DNA of 16,306 nucleotides from Collinsella sp. TM09-10AT (lineage in GTDB: Bacteria > Actinomycetota > Coriobacteriia > Coriobacteriales > Coriobacteriaceae). The notes under the pieces are model-generated. The model was not told where the DNA came from, ran no database searches, and was given only the letters and a program-made list of their open reading frames with translations. The stretch covers positions 1 to 16,306 of the forward strand of contig NZ_QSOP01000031.1 of the NCBI RefSeq assembly GCF_003436275.1. Direction: 5' to 3'. Position numbers and translations under genes: made by a program. Shown here piece by piece: positions 7,025 to 12,356 of this stretch (the stretch's first letter is position 1; the number at the start of each line of letters is the position of its first letter).

Positions 7025-7531
7025 CGGGCGCCCCTTCCTTATCTTCTGAAGTCCTTGTTGTCCCTTTTGCTTATTGGGTGGCATATCGTCAGGGGTTCGG
7101 GCTGCGAACCCTGACGGTTCGTCACCCTTGTTCTCGGCGAACCCTGTCATTTCGTCACCCTTTCGCGCCGGGAACCCTGACGAACCGTCAGGGGTTGCCA
7201 GCGCTCCGGGCGGCAGCCTCTCGCGCACGATGCGGTACCGCTTGGTGGCGTGCCCGCGTGCCGGGGCGTGCACGCCGCACTCCTCGATGAGGCCCCGGTC
7301 GAGCAGGTCGCGGATGGCGCGGTGGACGCTGCGCTCCTGCACGTTGAGGAAGCGGGCCAGGCCGCCCTTGCTCTCGAAGTAGCCGCACCCGGCGTCGCAG
7401 AAGCCGAAGATGCGCGCGTAGACGAGCAGGGGAAGGCCGGAGAGGCCCAGGTCCGCCATCATGAAGTGCCGTACCGTCGTGAACTCGCGCGGGGAGGGGC
7501 CGTCGCGCCCCTTCGGGCCTGCGGCCGCCAT
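6236..7531 (-). CDS. replication initiator (winged helix) joined in frame to DnaC-like helicase loader
   Basis: A continuous 431-codon frame. Residues 18-103 are a winged-helix DNA-binding domain (LPLLVYARIFGF, then GGLARFLNVQERSVHRAIRDLL), typical of plasmid and phage initiators. Residues 110-153 are four 11-residue repeats. Residues 170-431 are a DnaC/IstB-type AAA+ loader with a CxxC...CxC zinc ribbon (196-224), Walker A GGVGAGKT (292-299), Walker B LVLDDLG (350-356) and sensor motif IVTSNY. The start at 7531 has AAGGGG about 10 nt upstream and lies 5 nt after the preceding stop. An internal ATG at residue 170 has its own SD, so a separate loader may be made, or the two normally separate genes have fused. 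Role: start replication of the element and load the host helicase. Confidence 0.75.
   Translation of the reverse strand: MAAAGPKGRDGPSPREFTTVRHFMMADLGLSGLPLLVYARIFGFCDAGCGYFESKGGLARFLNVQERSVHRAIRDLLDRGLIEECGVHAPARGHATKRYRIVRERLPPGALATPDGSSGFPARKGDEMTGFAENKGDEPSGFAARTPDDMPPNKQKGQQGLQKIRKGRPMDRAGLITLEQARAAGLSFDEPEPRACPHCGAALDPLGAALAGRVAWVSAAPCPCEGAASERESEARRRAALAAKEEAARREKALSRAGIPRRYWAAEADRPEFAEYIASFAGNGGAGLYIHGGVGAGKTHAASAMARLFAEAGYDVAFTTAKGMLERVKATFDEGGTEAAVARYAKCDVLVLDDLGKEDATEWSVGTVFSVLDARYEDMRPTIVTSNYAPGALADRLARRGERVTAEAIASRISQTCRTVYLGGRDRRRLG
7073..7204. repeat. four 33-bp periodic repeats inside initiator gene (candidate origin iterons)
   Basis: GAACCCTG occurs at 7106, 7139 and 7172, exactly 33 bp apart. 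A second motif CGTCA(C/G) occurs at 7087, 7120, 7153 and 7186, also every 33 bp. Units 2 and 3 read CGTCACCCTT at the second motif; units 1 and 4 read CGTCAGGGGTT. Unit 4 contains an inverted repeat CTGACG/CGTCAG. The repeat encodes 11-residue protein units (PARKGDEMTGF, AENKGDEPSGF). Iterons inside an initiator gene are established for phage lambda O and several plasmid rep genes; an origin here is inferred. Confidence 0.65.
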
Positions 7532-7536
7532 CGGCG

Positions 7537-7785
7537 CTAGCCCCTTCTGGGCGAGCCGACGACGCTGTTGCGCTCGACCCATGCGACGAGCTCGTCGTGC
7601 AGCACGATGCCGTCGCGAGTCTTGCCGCCGATGTAGCGGATCGGGAACGGGTCGTCGGGGTCCTTGGCGAGCCGGTACATGGCGTCGCGGCTGATGCGCA
7701 GCATCGCGCACGCCTCGTCGGCGCCGAATATCGCGTTGGTCGATGCGATGAGCCACACCTGGCTCCTGCTAATGCTCTTGGTCAT
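7537..7785 (-). CDS. small helix-turn-helix protein, AlpA/excisionase-like
   Basis: An 82-residue protein with a MerR/AlpA-type helix-turn-helix: FGADEACAMLRISRDAMYRLAKDP at about 20-43, then the wing (IRYIGGKTRDGIVLHDELVAWVER). The start at 7785 has GAGGA upstream; its stop is 5 nt before the initiator start, so they are likely co-transcribed. Proteins of this type act as excisionases or early regulators of integrative elements. The two adjacent HTH genes are paralogous in fold but not close in sequence. A specific target is not evident. Confidence 0.75.
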   Translation of the reverse strand: MTKSISRSQVWLIASTNAIFGADEACAMLRISRDAMYRLAKDPDDPFPIRYIGGKTRDGIVLHDELVAWVERNSVVGSPRRG

Positions 7786-7863
7786 GGTCGTCCTCGAGCT
7801 CCTTTCGTCTCGAGGCTCCCTCGCGTGCCCGGCCGCGGGCGGCTCCTGGGGCGGTCGCCGCCG

Positions 7864-8082
7864 TCATTTCCTGCCGCTCCTCGACTCGATGTAGGCGTCC
7901 ACTGACGCCCTCGACACCAGGAGCTTCCTTCCGAGCCTGTACGAGTCGATCTCTCCCGACCAGATGAGGTCGTACGCCTTGTTTCGGCTCGCCCTCATGT
8001 ACTGCTGCATCTCGATCACCGTCATCCATTCGTCGCGGCCCTGGTTGTTCTCGGGCGCGGCGCATTCGGCTGTGCGTGCCAT
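7864..8082 (-). CDS. excisionase-family helix-turn-helix DNA-binding protein
   Basis: A 72-residue protein with the HTH_17/excisionase pattern: MTVIEMQQYMRASRNKAYDL, then GEIDSYRLGRKLLVSRASVD and a short basic end (SRSGRK). The start at 8082 is chosen because GGAGG lies 5 nt upstream; earlier codons in frame have no such site. It is the first gene of the minus-strand replication-transfer series, with tandem GC-rich repeats just upstream that could be its binding sites. It probably controls excision or transcription of the element; no integrase is present in the window. Confidence 0.78.
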   Translation of the reverse strand: MARTAECAAPENNQGRDEWMTVIEMQQYMRASRNKAYDLIWSGEIDSYRLGRKLLVSRASVDAYIESRSGRK

Positions 8083-8100
8083 GGTTCCTCCAATCTTCCC

Positions 8101-8132
8101 GTGCGGCACCGTGCGGGCACACCGCGCGGCAC
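8101..8132. repeat. three short GC-rich direct repeats upstream of the Xis-like gene
   Basis: GTGCGGCAC (8101-8109), GTGCGGGCAC (8111-8120) and GCGCGGCAC (8124-8132) form a tandem of near-identical units 10-13 bp apart, 19-50 nt before the Xis-like start codon. They are suited to be an operator or excisionase-binding array, which is an inference. Confidence 0.45.
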
Positions 8133-8203
8133 AGTGTCCCTTTTCGTCTGCGCGACGATTGAACCGCCTGCTGGCGCATCGCGCGCATGACGGGAACGGA
8201 GAC

Positions 8204-8223
8204 GGGTCGAGGTGGGTCGAGCT
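8204..8223. repeat. tandem 10-bp repeat (GGGTCGAGSY), locus 2
   Basis: GGGTCGAGGT (8204-8213) and GGGTCGAGCT (8214-8223) are followed by GGTCGGGCCTCCACG. The core and the downstream CCTCCACG match locus 1 at 6188-6207. It lies about 120 nt upstream of the Xis-like gene. Confidence 0.6.
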
Positions 8224-8259
8224 GGTCGGGCCTCCACGAAACGGCCATGAGCCGCGTGC

Positions 8260-8276
8260 CTTAGCTCTCAGCTAAG
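8260..8276. repeat. 7-bp palindrome
   Basis: CTTAGCT/AGCTAAG with a 3-nt spacer CTC (8260-8276). It lies between the locus 2 tandem repeats and a terminator hairpin and could be an operator half-site pair. Nothing else supports a role. Confidence 0.35.
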
Positions 8277-8286
8277 TCCCTGAAAA

Positions 8287-8311
8287 GTAAAAGGCGCCCA
8301 TGCGGGCGCCT
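8287..8311 (-). terminator. intrinsic terminator hairpin
   Basis: AGGCGCCC/GGGCGCCT (8292-8299 with 8304-8311, 4-nt loop) is followed on the minus strand by TTTTACTTTTC. It would stop transcription coming leftward from the yjdF side before the replication operon. A diverged copy of the same sequence lies at 9472-9500. Confidence 0.7.
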
Positions 8312-8662
8312 GCCTAGGAGCGATGTTCGTTCGGTTGTGGTTGGAATGCTTCTCTTCCGCGGTGCTGTCGTCCGGGGTCCGGCATCTGTCGTTCGCCTCT
8401 TCTGTCGTGTTTGATGTTGTGTGTTATGCGAGCGACCTTGCGCGGGCCTGCCGGCCCGTTGCCCCAGGTGCACCCGGGTAAATGGTACCCATCCGTTGGA
8501 ACATGGACATCGCGGGAGGGCTGTTTGGGCAAGCTAGGATGGATGAGCGGCGGGGTTCTAAATGCAATAATTCGAGCTAAAGGGCCTTGTACTCTCTTTT
8601 GTAAAACGCGAGGGTGCAATAAACTCGACGATCCCCCTGAACCTTTTCTGAACGAATCAGCT
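8312..8662. other. intergenic region without a recognisable gene
   Basis: These 351 bases contain open frames on both strands but none with a ribosome-binding site, recognisable domain or plausible composition. Visible items are GGGTA/TACCC around 8478-8492 and an AT-richer patch near 8560-8625. It may be eroded DNA between two modules. Confidence 0.5.
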
Positions 8663-8798
8663 CTTAGGCGGTATGACGCGACACGCATCGGTAGTGCTCG
8701 GACTGGGTTAGTCATCGAGTGGGTATAGAACATACGTTCTGTATAACGTTATAGCACCAGGTGGCAGGCGTAGTTTCAATCGAAGCTACGCCTGCTGC
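8663..8798 (+). repeat. dispersed repeat, copy 1: conserved tail, LexA-like box, hairpin
   Basis: Three parts in order. The first is a stretch from CTTAGGCGGTATGACGCG (8663) to GTGGGTATAG (8719-8728), shared with 14021-14089. The second is the palindrome GAACATACGTTC (8728-8739). The third is a hairpin with a 10-bp stem (8764-8773 with 8786-8795) and the 12-nt loop TTTCAATCGAAG. The palindrome and hairpin recur at 11177-11244 with the same spacing. It ends 23 nt from the yjdF stop codon, convergent with that gene. There is no T-run after the hairpin. Confidence 0.7.
8727..8740 (+). promoter_or_regulatory. LexA/SOS-box-like palindrome with candidate -10
   Basis: AGAACATACGTTCT is a perfect match to the Gram-positive and actinobacterial LexA box form GAAC-N4-GTTC. 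TATAGC follows at 8750-8755, 22 nt from the first G of the box, leaving room for an overlapping -35. LexA control is inferred from the motif only. Confidence 0.5.
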
Positions 8799-8820
8799 TA
8801 TATATGGGTTGATGGTGGTA

Positions 8821-9240
8821 TCAATGACCGCGATGCTTCTGTTTGCGCTTCAGTTTTCGCTGCTCGAAGCGCGCCTCCGCCTCATCCGCACGACGCTGGC
8901 TTCTTGCTTGAGCCGATTCCCGCTTCATCGTCTCCCGCTGATTCGCGAGCGCCTGCTGCGCCTTGGTGCTCATCGCCGGCTGCTTGAGGGCTTTCGCCGC
9001 CTCGCGGGCGCGTCTCTTGGGGTTCTTCGCGGGCTCGCTCGCCTCGGACGGATCGTCACCGAAGAACGCGAGCTTCGCCCATTTGCTTGTAACGAATCGC
9101 AGGATCTCCTCATCGGACGGTTCTGCGCCGAAGACGATGCGGGCGACGCCGTACCTGCCGTCCTCGACATGCTCCGCCAGCCCGACCCAGAATTGGCCGT
9201 CGTGATATACGGTCAGGGTGGACGACACGCTGATCTGCAT
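8821..9240 (-). CDS. yjdF: YjdF family RNA-binding protein
   Basis: A 139-residue protein matching the YjdF family of Firmicutes and Actinobacteria. The N-terminal beta domain has STLTVYHDGQFWVGLAE and VARIVFGAEPSDEEILRFV (about 7-52). A long basic C-terminus contains MSTKAQQALANQRE and ends LKRKQKHRGH, the classic family ending. The start at 9240 follows AAGGAGGA and replaces a longer in-frame extension that would cover the leader RNA. In Bacillus the gene is controlled by the yjdF riboswitch, which binds azaaromatic compounds and implies a role in handling toxic heterocycles. A structured leader is present here too. It is a single-gene unit between repeats. Confidence 0.88.
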   Translation of the reverse strand: MQISVSSTLTVYHDGQFWVGLAEHVEDGRYGVARIVFGAEPSDEEILRFVTSKWAKLAFFGDDPSEASEPAKNPKRRAREAAKALKQPAMSTKAQQALANQRETMKRESAQARSQRRADEAEARFEQRKLKRKQKHRGH

Positions 9241-9271
9241 GGCTGGTTCCTCCTTTATGTAGATGACCATG

Positions 9272-9359
9272 CAGAGAAGGGACAACCAAGGAGGCAGGTT
9301 ACTGATGCGGACTCCCGCACGCCCACGACTACCCGACGGGGACTGTGTTTTCATCTCTG
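9272..9359 (-). ncRNA. candidate yjdF riboswitch
   Basis: On the minus strand an outer stem CAGAGA/TCTCTG (9354-9359 with 9272-9277) closes about 88 nt. Inside are TGCGG/CCGCA with loop GAGT, and AACC/GGTT followed by GTCCC. It sits between a TACAAT -10 (9368-9373) and the yjdF ribosome-binding site (9248-9255). Position, stems and the GTAACCTGCC...GGTTGTCC text fit the yjdF motif as I remember it. A covariance-model search would settle it. Confidence 0.5.
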
Positions 9360-9367
9360 GTGCCCGC

Positions 9368-9373
9368 ATTGTA
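9368..9373 (-). promoter_or_regulatory. yjdF -10 element
   Basis: TACAAT on the minus strand, 8 nt upstream of the outer stem of the candidate riboswitch. A -35-like TCAACA lies 18 bp further upstream (four of six matches). Confidence 0.5.
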
Positions 9374-9425
9374 GCACGCGCGGATTCACGATGTTGATTG
9401 CCGGCGCCTAGACGGAGATGAAGGC

Positions 9426-9500
9426 GGTTCGATCTAGGTCAAGCCGGTCGCTCGTTCATGAAGCGGCCGATTCCCTGAAAATAAAAGGCGCCCACGAGGA
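9426..9500. repeat. diverged copy of the 8204-8311 block (locus 3)
   Basis: GGTTCGATCT and AGGTCAAGCC (9426-9445), then GGTCG, align with the tandem 10-mers at 8204-8223. Further on, TTCCCTGAAAATAAAAGGCG (9471-9490) aligns with GTCCCTGAAAAGTAAAAGGCG (8277-8297). The hairpin copy here (AGGCGCCC ACGA GGACACCT) is imperfect. The two blocks flank yjdF as direct repeats. Confidence 0.55.
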
Positions 9501-9545
9501 CACCTACAGGCTATCTTCGAACTAATTGGTTGGGGCAGACGGAGG

Positions 9546-9599
9546 AAAAAAATAGGGCAGAATCGCTCTCACGATCCCGCCCCGCAAACCCGAGGGTTT
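9546..9599 (-). terminator. two-hairpin terminator, distal copy
   Basis: On the minus strand, AAACCC/GGGTTT (9586-9599) is followed by a GGGC/GCCC stem with inner ATCG/CGAT (9555-9582) and then TATTTTTTT. It is the second of two tandem terminator units downstream of the abi gene. Confidence 0.6.
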
Positions 9600-9677
9600 C
9601 TAACTGGCTCCATTATTCCGGGCTTCTCAGTTCTGTCATTGACCCAGGTATCATCCGTCTCCTATAGCGAGTGAATA

Positions 9678-9732
9678 TAAAAATAGGGCAGAGTCGCTTG
9701 CGCAAGTCCGCCCCTAAAACCGTGAAGGTTTT
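9678..9732 (-). terminator. two-hairpin terminator, proximal copy
   Basis: Just past the abi stop, AAAACC/GGTTTT (9716-9721 with 9727-9732) is followed by a GGGC/GCCC stem with inner CTTG/CAAG (9686-9713) and then TATTTTTAT on the minus strand. It has the same layout as 9546-9599 with different but still complementary stem bases. Confidence 0.7.
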
Positions 9733-9744
9733 GCTATCTGCAGG

Positions 9745-10707
9745 CTATTCTACCAACCCGAGCGATTCTGTCAACCTGCGAAGGAACTCGAGCGCGGAGC
9801 GAGCTGCGGCGTCGGGCCCCTTGTCGGGCAGCGCCTCGGTTTCGCCGTCGGCCCTGGCGAACATCTCGGCGAGCTCGGATGCGGCGCGCGAGCGCGAGGA
9901 GCCCTCGGGTACCAAGCCGGAGTGCGCCACGAGCACGGTCGCGACCTCCTGCATGGCCGTATTCCCCATCCACTTCCTCCTGGTCGCCTTGGGAATCCCC
10001 ACGGCGGCGACCCTTCGGGAGACGCCGCTGGACGCCGAGCCCCGGGCGGCGCCCCTCTCGGCGAAGCAGTTGATCAGGCACGAGCCGTGCGCGGCGCAGT
10101 TGCGGACGGACTTCACGCGCTTGAGGTCGTAGTGGGAGGCCTCGAGGCGCCTGTCGCCCCATCGCCTGGCGCAGAAGCGCACGAAGTCGATGAGGGTGCC
10201 GAACGAGGTGAGCTCAAGGAAGGCCCAGGCAGGCATGTCGCCGGAGTACTTCGCGTAGAGGCTCGAGCTGTAGGGGCTGCGGCCGCTCATCTTGAGCTCG
10301 CGCAGGCGGTACTCCCTGTTTGCAGTGGTAAGCGATGCCATGTAGTCGGCCACGATGGCGTAGCCGTCCTCTCCACGGTCCTCCATCTCGCGAAGCAGTG
10401 TCACCTTCTGGAAATGCTCGATGTCGAGCGTCATGCCGAGCAGGGCGTGGCGCAGCTCCTGGTCGAGCGCCGCGAGCAGGCGCAGCTGGCCGAAGTCGAG
10501 GTCTACGTAGCGGCCGTCGCGCGGGCCTCCCTCGTATTTCGAGAAGAGTTTGCGGTAGGATGCGAGCTTGAAGAAGTTGCACTTGTCGCGCAGGTAGTCC
10601 GCGGCCTCTTCCTCGGAACACAGCTCGAAGGCTACGCCCTTCTGCTTGAGGTGCTCTATCTGCTGCTCGATCGTGAGGATCGGCTTCCTATCGTGGGGTT
10701 CGGCCAT
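9745..10707 (-). CDS. Abi family (Abi_2, AbiD/AbiF-like) abortive infection protein
   Basis: A 320-residue protein of the Abi_2 family, phage-defence proteins with a HEPN RNase fold. It begins KPILTIEQQIEHLKQKGVAF (8-27) and EEEAADYLRDKCNFFKLASY (32-51), the family N-terminal pattern (usual start: set of repeats on hydrophobic LxxxxYYRL-like helix). It contains ALDQELRHALLGMTLDIEHF (80-99) and the HEPN motif R202-NCAA-H207 in VRNCAAHGSC. The start at 10707 has AGGAG at 7 nt. A -10-like TAGAAT lies about 30 nt upstream. The C-terminal 110 residues after the HEPN motif are alanine- and arginine-rich and look family-specific. It stands alone with its own double terminator, like a cargo cassette. 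Antiphage activity is inferred from family. Confidence 0.85.
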   Translation of the reverse strand: MAEPHDRKPILTIEQQIEHLKQKGVAFELCSEEEAADYLRDKCNFFKLASYRKLFSKYEGGPRDGRYVDLDFGQLRLLAALDQELRHALLGMTLDIEHFQKVTLLREMEDRGEDGYAIVADYMASLTTANREYRLRELKMSGRSPYSSSLYAKYSGDMPAWAFLELTSFGTLIDFVRFCARRWGDRRLEASHYDLKRVKSVRNCAAHGSCLINCFAERGAARGSASSGVSRRVAAVGIPKATRRKWMGNTAMQEVATVLVAHSGLVPEGSSRSRAASELAEMFARADGETEALPDKGPDAAARSALEFLRRLTESLGLVE

Positions 10708-11161
10708 GCTCGGTCTCCTGTCATTGATTTGAGAATCCTATTCTACCAGCATGTTTGCCCTGAATCCTGAAGGCCCGTTCGCCAACTCATAAGCAAGCCA
10801 CCTGAGACTACTCACTTTGTTCACGAATGGCGAAGACCTGCGACCTGGGGTTTTGCAAATGGCGCGCAAGCCACCCGCGTTAATTCACTTGCGATTGCAG
10901 CTGGCGGCTTGCGGGCAAAAGGGCGGTTGAGTTTCAAAACGGGCGTTTTCGGCGCCATCGAGCCTCCAAAGGCGACCCGCCGCGCACTTTGGGACAAAAA
11001 CAAAAACTCAAAGCCCTGAGTTTGAAAAAAGTTTTTGAGGTTGTCCCAGCTTTTGTCCCCGAAGCCGACGAAACGCGACATCGCGTCATTCGGCGGCACG
11101 CGTTCCGTGTCGATGCCGAAAACTGGGTATAACTGGAGTGACGGGACGGCAGAACCGACGC
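10708..11161. other. intergenic region, repeat remnants
   Basis: No credible gene. GCGACCTGGGGTTTTGCAAA (10840-10859) matches GCGACCTGCGGTTTTGCGAA at 13938-13957, so this area belongs to the same dispersed repeat family. The 161-codon minus-strand frame across it lacks a ribosome-binding site and is explained by these repeats. Confidence 0.5.
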
Positions 11162-11244
11162 CATCGAGTGGGAATAGAACATACGTTCGATAAAATAATA
11201 TAGTATCAGATAGCGGGCACGGTTTCAATTGAATCCGTGCCCGC
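11162..11244 (+). repeat. dispersed repeat, copy 2: LexA-like box and covarying hairpin
   Basis: CATCGAGTGGGAATAGAAC leads into GAACATACGTTC (11177-11188). TATAGT follows at 11199-11204, then a hairpin with a 10-bp stem GCGGGCACGG/CCGTGCCCGC (11213-11222 with 11235-11244) and loop TTTCAATTGAAT. The box-to-TATAG distance (22) is identical to copy 1, and the hairpin start differs by no more than one base. The stem differs from copy 1 at four positions, each compensated on the other strand. The copy lies 87 nt from the stop codon of the convergent methyltransferase operon. Confidence 0.7.
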
Positions 11245-11331
11245 TGCTGTATGCGTGTCCTTGCACGCCCAATATGCGCCGTAAAAGCCGTCTTCTTCGA
11301 CGTCAAAGTGAATGCGCTTCGTTTTCGCCTC

Positions 11332-12162
11332 TCAAAATCTTATTTTCACGATTTGCATTTTCATCCCGTTGTCACCGACCCTTGCGAGAAACCGGAAAAA
11401 GCAGCTGACAGAAGAGTCTCTCAAATCGTTGTAGCCCAGCATATAGCCGCGACTTGTGACCTGCAGACGGCTGTCCCACGTGCCGATTTCCTTGGCGGCA
11501 TCCGAAACCGCAAAATATGCCCCCACATCCTTGATTTTTGCAGTCTTAAGCCATGTTTTTGCGATCATCTTTACCGCCGTCCGATTGGCAGCATCAAAGA
11601 CCAGCACACTGCCGAGGAAAGCGTCCGCCATCCCCCGCACCAGTTCCCGGACCTGCTGGGTCAGAAAGTAATAGAACACCCCGGAGGCAAAGAACACCGC
11701 CCCGCGGGAGGCATCGATTTTGCTAAACCATGCGGTGTCTTTCAGGTCGCAGGGGATATTTTGTTCTCGATCCCCGGCGGGCAGTAGCTGCTGCCGCAAG
11801 GCAATCACATCCGGGAAGTCCAGATTGTAGATCTTGCATCTACCGTTGTCGCAGGTTCTGCCGGTGTTGTCCAGCCCGCAGCCCAGATTGACCACCGCCG
11901 CATTGGGGTGGCCTTTCAGGTAATCCCGCACCTCGAAAGCAAGATCACTCTGCCGTGTGGCCACCTCCAGCGCACCAAAGCGCTGTATCAGGCTGCGGGA
12001 GTTTTTCTCTGCCTCTGAAAAGTCGTAGTCGATCTGGTCGAGCAGACGAACCGCTGTTTCATCCCTGTAAAGGTTCGGGTACAACTCCGTACACAGCTTC
12101 CGGGAATACAGCGGGAGGATCAGCGTCTCCTGCACGGTGTTTTTCTCAATTTTACATTTCAT
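11332..12162 (-). CDS. class I SAM-dependent methyltransferase, leucine carboxyl methyltransferase-like
   Basis: A 276-residue protein of the LCM/PPM1-like family (O-methyltransferases acting on carboxyl or small-molecule hydroxyl groups). The SAM-binding loop is VVNLGCGLDNT (90-100), followed by YNLDFPDVIALRQQLL (112-127) carrying the acidic ribose-contact residue, and GVFYYFLTQQVRELV further on. The ATG at 12162 has GGAAG upstream. It is the last gene of a three-methyltransferase operon and follows a short hydrophobic frame by 11 nt. The substrate is unknown. Codon use differs from the GC-rich element to its left. Confidence 0.82.
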   Translation of the reverse strand: MKCKIEKNTVQETLILPLYSRKLCTELYPNLYRDETAVRLLDQIDYDFSEAEKNSRSLIQRFGALEVATRQSDLAFEVRDYLKGHPNAAVVNLGCGLDNTGRTCDNGRCKIYNLDFPDVIALRQQLLPAGDREQNIPCDLKDTAWFSKIDASRGAVFFASGVFYYFLTQQVRELVRGMADAFLGSVLVFDAANRTAVKMIAKTWLKTAKIKDVGAYFAVSDAAKEIGTWDSRLQVTSRGYMLGYNDLRDSSVSCFFRFLARVGDNGMKMQIVKIRF

Positions 12163-12173
12163 AGGTTTCTTCC

Positions 12174-12356
12174 TCAGTGAATAAAAACTGTCATAATTGC
12201 CGCCAGCATAGCCGCTATGACCGTCATGCCTATCGCCATGTGCAGGATGGATGCAAAAATGCCCGTGCTTGATACCCCTACTTCCGCGCCGTGACGCAGA
12301 GCCACTTTTTCTTTTTGTGTATCTGCACCTCGTGAAAACCCGCCTGCTCCAGACAT
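12174..12356 (-). CDS. possible small membrane peptide between methyltransferase genes
   Basis: An open frame overlaps the end of the next gene and continues to a TGA 11 nt before the LCM-like start. Its last 30 residues (TGIFASILHMAIGMTVIAAM and onward, ending TVFIH) form one hydrophobic segment. The first half is in the wrong frame of the upstream methyltransferase and looks non-coding. A shorter start, for example ATG near 12238, has no clear ribosome-binding site. It may be a tiny membrane peptide, a leftover of a larger gene, or chance. Confidence 0.25.
   Translation of the reverse strand: MSGAGGFSRGADTQKEKVALRHGAEVGVSSTGIFASILHMAIGMTVIAAMLAAIMTVFIH

Noticed and set aside
5360..7114. 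584-codon plus-strand open frame
   Set aside because: It runs antisense to pcfB, the unknown protein and the initiator-loader gene, all with good ribosome-binding sites; long antisense frames are expected at this GC content.
8314..8733. 139-codon minus-strand frame starting MFYTHSMTNPV
   Set aside because: Its start lies within the LexA-like palindrome and its first codons are the reverse strand of the repeat; the rest has no protein-like composition. A similar start at 11182 diverges after about 20 codons.
8764..8795. Simple intrinsic terminator for yjdF
   Set aside because: The stem is strong, but neither strand has a T-run after it and the loop is conserved between copies while the stem is not.
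9546..9732. Type III toxin-antitoxin RNA repeat
   Set aside because: The repeats are two, 130 nt apart and downstream of the Abi gene with T-runs in the abi direction; type III antitoxins are tandem repeats upstream of an AbiQ/ToxN-type toxin.
11177..11244. CRISPR repeat (TTTCAAT text in loops)
   Set aside because: Only two copies 2.4 kb apart, with changed stems and no spacer-repeat periodicity.
10821..11306. 161-codon minus-strand open frame
   Set aside because: It crosses the LexA-like palindrome and the covarying hairpin, has no ribosome-binding site and no recognisable domain; the repeats explain it.
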